From Flavobacteriales bacterium (lineage in GTDB: Bacteria; Bacteroidota; Bacteroidia; Flavobacteriales_C; GCA-002722245): DNA of 55,052 nt. The DNA is taken from the NCBI GenBank assembly GCA_947444925.1, contig CANFBW010000018.1, forward strand, positions 1 to 55,052, written 5' to 3'. This document shows, in pieces, positions 52,747 through 55,052 of the stretch. Numbering within the stretch: position 1 is the first letter of the stretch; every line of letters begins with the position of its first letter. Both the position numbers and the translations under genes were made by a program. Under the pieces are notes generated by a model, which was not told the DNA's origin, searched no databases, and was given only the letters and a program-made list of their open reading frames with translations.

Positions 52747-55052
52747 ATGAAAAATTTAGTGCTATTTCTGTTGTGCTTTTGCGCACACCATTCTTTTGCA
52801 AATACCGACACCACTCACCTTTCCGGAAAAGTAGTGGATCAGCATACGCAACAACCCATCTACGACGCCGAGATTTATTTTCCAGATTTACGAACAGGAA
52901 CTGCATGTAAAGCGGATGGAAGCTATTACATCGGCCATCTTCCTAAAATAAAAGTATTGGTGAAAGTGAGTTTTTTAGGCTATTCCAGTATTACTGAAAT
53001 GATTGATTTAAGCACCATCAACACCAAAGATTTCACCCTTGAAATTGAAGTCACGGAGATCAAAGAAATTGTAATTACAGGAACTTCCAAAGCTACGGAA
53101 TTCAAAAAAAATCCGGCGCCTACCATCACACTCACTAGTAAATATTTAAATGAAAATTCGTCTACCAATATTATTGATGCCTTAGCTAAAGTGCCCGGTG
53201 TTGCTGCACTCTCCACCGGACCGAATGTTTCAAAGCCTTTCATTCGCGGATTAGGATACAATCGCGTACTAACCTTATTCGATGGCATTCGTCAGGACGG
53301 ACAGCAATGGGGCGACGAGCACGGTGTTGAAGTAGACCAGTTTCTGGTAGACAAAGTGGAAATTGTAAAAGGTCCGGCCAGCTTGATGTATGGCTCCGAT
53401 GCCATGGGCGGAGTGGTGAATTTATTGCCGATGAATCCTGTTTTACCCGGAAGCATCAAAGGATCACTGCTCACCAATTTCCAAAGCAACAACAATCAGT
53501 TGGCAAGCTCCTTTGCTCTCGACGGCAATCAAAATGGCTGCGCCTGGGGTTTTCGCGCTTCAAAAAAACAGGCAAGTACCTACCAAAATAAATTCGACGG
53601 AAAAGTTTTCGGCACCAAATACAATGAAACAGATATCAATGCACATTTGGGATGGCACAAAGCATGGGGCTTTTCTTATTTGAATGTAAGTATTTATGAT
53701 AATCTTCAGGAAATCCCCGATGGCAGCAGAGATTCGGCTACACGAAAGTTCATTAAATACGCATCGGAAGAAGATAACATCGGACAAATCGTGAGTTCTG
53801 ATGAATTAAATTCCTATAAAATCGGTGCAGCACACCAACACATACAACACTACCGACTCCACACGGCGAACAGCTTCATTCTCGGGAAAAGCAAGCTGAA
53901 TATCAAGCTCGGCGCACAACAAAGTGTACGCAAAGAATTTGAAGATCCTGAAAATGCAAGCACTGCCAGCCTCAGTTTGCTGCTAAATACTTTCACGTAC
54001 GACGCCAAGTTCTATCTCCCCGATTTTCACGGCTGGGAAAGCACCATTGGCATAAACGGTTTATATCAGCAAAATCAAAACAAGGATGCTGAAGAATTTA
54101 TCATACCCGACTACCACTCTTTTGATTTCGGACCATTCGCTTTTGTAAAAAAATCTTTCGGAAAAGTAAATCTCGCAGGAGGATTGCGATATGACGTGCG
54201 AAATTTCAACAACAAAGAAAGCTATTCCTTCAGCGCTTACAGACACACCTTCTCAGGAGCCAGCGGAAGCATTGGCGCTACCTACAACGCGAACAAAAAA
54301 ATATGCATCAAGGCAAATGTATCACAAGGTTACCGCTCCCCCAACATCGCCGAAATATCGGCAAAGGGTGTGCATCCCGGCACAGGTTTTCAGCAACTGG
54401 GCGATGCCAACTTCATACCTGAATTCAACCTTCAGGAAGATCTCGGTTTTTTTCTTAACACCGAACATCTTTCTATCTCTGCCGAGGTTTTTAATAATAC
54501 TATCAGCAATTACATTTACAATGAAAAATTAGTGAGCACAAGCGGCGGTGATTCATTATTCACTGAAGGCGGAAATGCTTATTCGGTTTTTAAATTCAAA
54601 CAAACAACGGCGCAATTGTATGGTGGTGAAATGAGTTTAGATATTCATCCGCATCCCGTTCACTGGCTACACATAGAAAATTCCGCATCATTTATTTACG
54701 CTTTGAACTTGGGCGGCAATAGCGACAGCACGCGCTATCTGCCTTTCATTCCGCCCTTTCACAGCAATTCAGAAATTAAAATTGACCTCAAAAAACAGTT
54801 AGGGTGCTTTGCAAAAATGTACTTTAAAATTGGCGTACAATATTATGCGGCACAAAACAGGGCTTTCACTGCTTACGGCACAGAAACCCCAACTGCGGGA
54901 TACACCTTAATCGACGCAGGATTGGGCGGCGCGGTAATCAACAAAAAAGGAAACACCATTTGTACTTTCAACATAGCCGGAAACAACTTGAGCGACGCAG
55001 CCTATCAATCAAATATGAGTCGACTCAAATACATGGATTCATCGCCCAGCAA
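52747..55052 (+). CDS. TonB-dependent receptor, ZnuD/CirA-like (C-terminus beyond window)
   Basis: An open frame of 768 codons from ATG at 52747 to the window end, with no stop. The signal peptide MKNLVLFLLCFCAHHSFA is followed by a carboxypeptidase-regulatory-like domain (about 24-105) and a TonB plug (about 115-225). In the plug, KPFIRGLGYNRVLTLFDGI, GQQWGDEHGVEVDQF and VDKVEIVKGPASLMYGSDAM resemble ZnuD-type zinc receptors and their Bacteroidota relatives. A barrel with many His residues follows (PHPVHWLH, PPFHSNSEI). The last visible residues, NLSDAAYQSNMSRLKYM, are near the usual end, so only about 40 residues are missing. The ligand (zinc or another metal) is inferred. Confidence 0.85.
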   Translation, partial: MKNLVLFLLCFCAHHSFANTDTTHLSGKVVDQHTQQPIYDAEIYFPDLRTGTACKADGSYYIGHLPKIKVLVKVSFLGYSSITEMIDLSTINTKDFTLEIEVTEIKEIVITGTSKATEFKKNPAPTITLTSKYLNENSSTNIIDALAKVPGVAALSTGPNVSKPFIRGLGYNRVLTLFDGIRQDGQQWGDEHGVEVDQFLVDKVEIVKGPASLMYGSDAMGGVVNLLPMNPVLPGSIKGSLLTNFQSNNNQLASSFALDGNQNGCAWGFRASKKQASTYQNKFDGKVFGTKYNETDINAHLGWHKAWGFSYLNVSIYDNLQEIPDGSRDSATRKFIKYASEEDNIGQIVSSDELNSYKIGAAHQHIQHYRLHTANSFILGKSKLNIKLGAQQSVRKEFEDPENASTASLSLLLNTFTYDAKFYLPDFHGWESTIGINGLYQQNQNKDAEEFIIPDYHSFDFGPFAFVKKSFGKVNLAGGLRYDVRNFNNKESYSFSAYRHTFSGASGSIGATYNANKKICIKANVSQGYRSPNIAEISAKGVHPGTGFQQLGDANFIPEFNLQEDLGFFLNTEHLSISAEVFNNTISNYIYNEKLVSTSGGDSLFTEGGNAYSVFKFKQTTAQLYGGEMSLDIHPHPVHWLHIENSASFIYALNLGGNSDSTRYLPFIPPFHSNSEIKIDLKKQLGCFAKMYFKIGVQYYAAQNRAFTAYGTETPTAGYTLIDAGLGGAVINKKGNTICTFNIAGNNLSDAAYQSNMSRLKYMDSSPS

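Overview
The window is a densely packed chromosomal segment of a member of the Bacteroidota. Three things point there. Several promoter -7 elements match TAnnTTTG, the start regions lack strong Shine-Dalgarno sequences, and the gene content includes type IX secretion (T9SS) and gliding-type proteins (a PorE-like lipoprotein, a GldN-like lipoprotein, a GldA-type ABC ATPase, and proteins with type A and type B T9SS sorting domains), a fused SecDF, and TonB-dependent receptors with an N-terminal carboxypeptidase-regulatory-like domain. I cannot place it below phylum. No rRNA, tRNA, CRISPR array, insertion sequence or prophage was seen.

Layout. 1-611: 5' part of metF (minus), divergent from lepA (plus, 701-2491). 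2524-12261: a long minus-strand housekeeping run read right to left (purM, prfA, pyrF, a DUF2851 protein, a PspC-type protein, a sugar-nucleotide reductase-like SDR, an AGCS symporter, a helix-hairpin-helix protein, apt, an acyl-CoA dehydrogenase). 12324-17795: an envelope secretion block (secDF, tatA, PorE-like lipoprotein), closed by a strong terminator. 18014-24459: plus-strand genes of mixed type: an unknown 182-aa protein, a candidate small RNA or attenuated leader, a polytopic membrane protein, then a tight four-gene unit (UMF1-type MFS transporter, L-2-hydroxyglutarate oxidase, GldN-like lipoprotein, M16 peptidase). 24638-28475: minus-strand metK, gldA, era, ispE. 28878-32851: plus-strand accA, dnaB and a secreted protein of unknown function. 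32855-37839: a minus-strand operon (PASTA protein, T9SS cargo, RluA-type pseudouridine synthase, glycosyltransferase), divergent from ddl (plus), which converges on a PhoB-type response regulator.

The last 15 kb (39851-55052) is accessory surface machinery: a T9SS cargo protein, a large TonB-dependent receptor, the decayed remains of a c-type-cytochrome-like lipoprotein, a lipoprotein of unknown function, a ~1,900-residue T9SS type B protein with about twelve tandem Ig-like repeats, and a divergently transcribed small membrane protein plus a ZnuD/CirA-like TonB receptor that runs off the window end.

How the genes fit together: SecDF and TatA move proteins to the periplasm. The PorE-like, GldN-like and GldA-like proteins belong to families of the T9SS/gliding apparatus. 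At least three genes here encode cargo with T9SS C-terminal domains. I found no clear complete new defence or biosynthetic system. The least-explained items are the GldN-like lipoprotein beside an M16 peptidase, the cytochrome-like pseudogene, the possible small RNA at about 18.63-18.76 kb, the miniature inverted-repeat sequence at 28.66-28.79 kb and the secreted protein at 31.6-32.9 kb.
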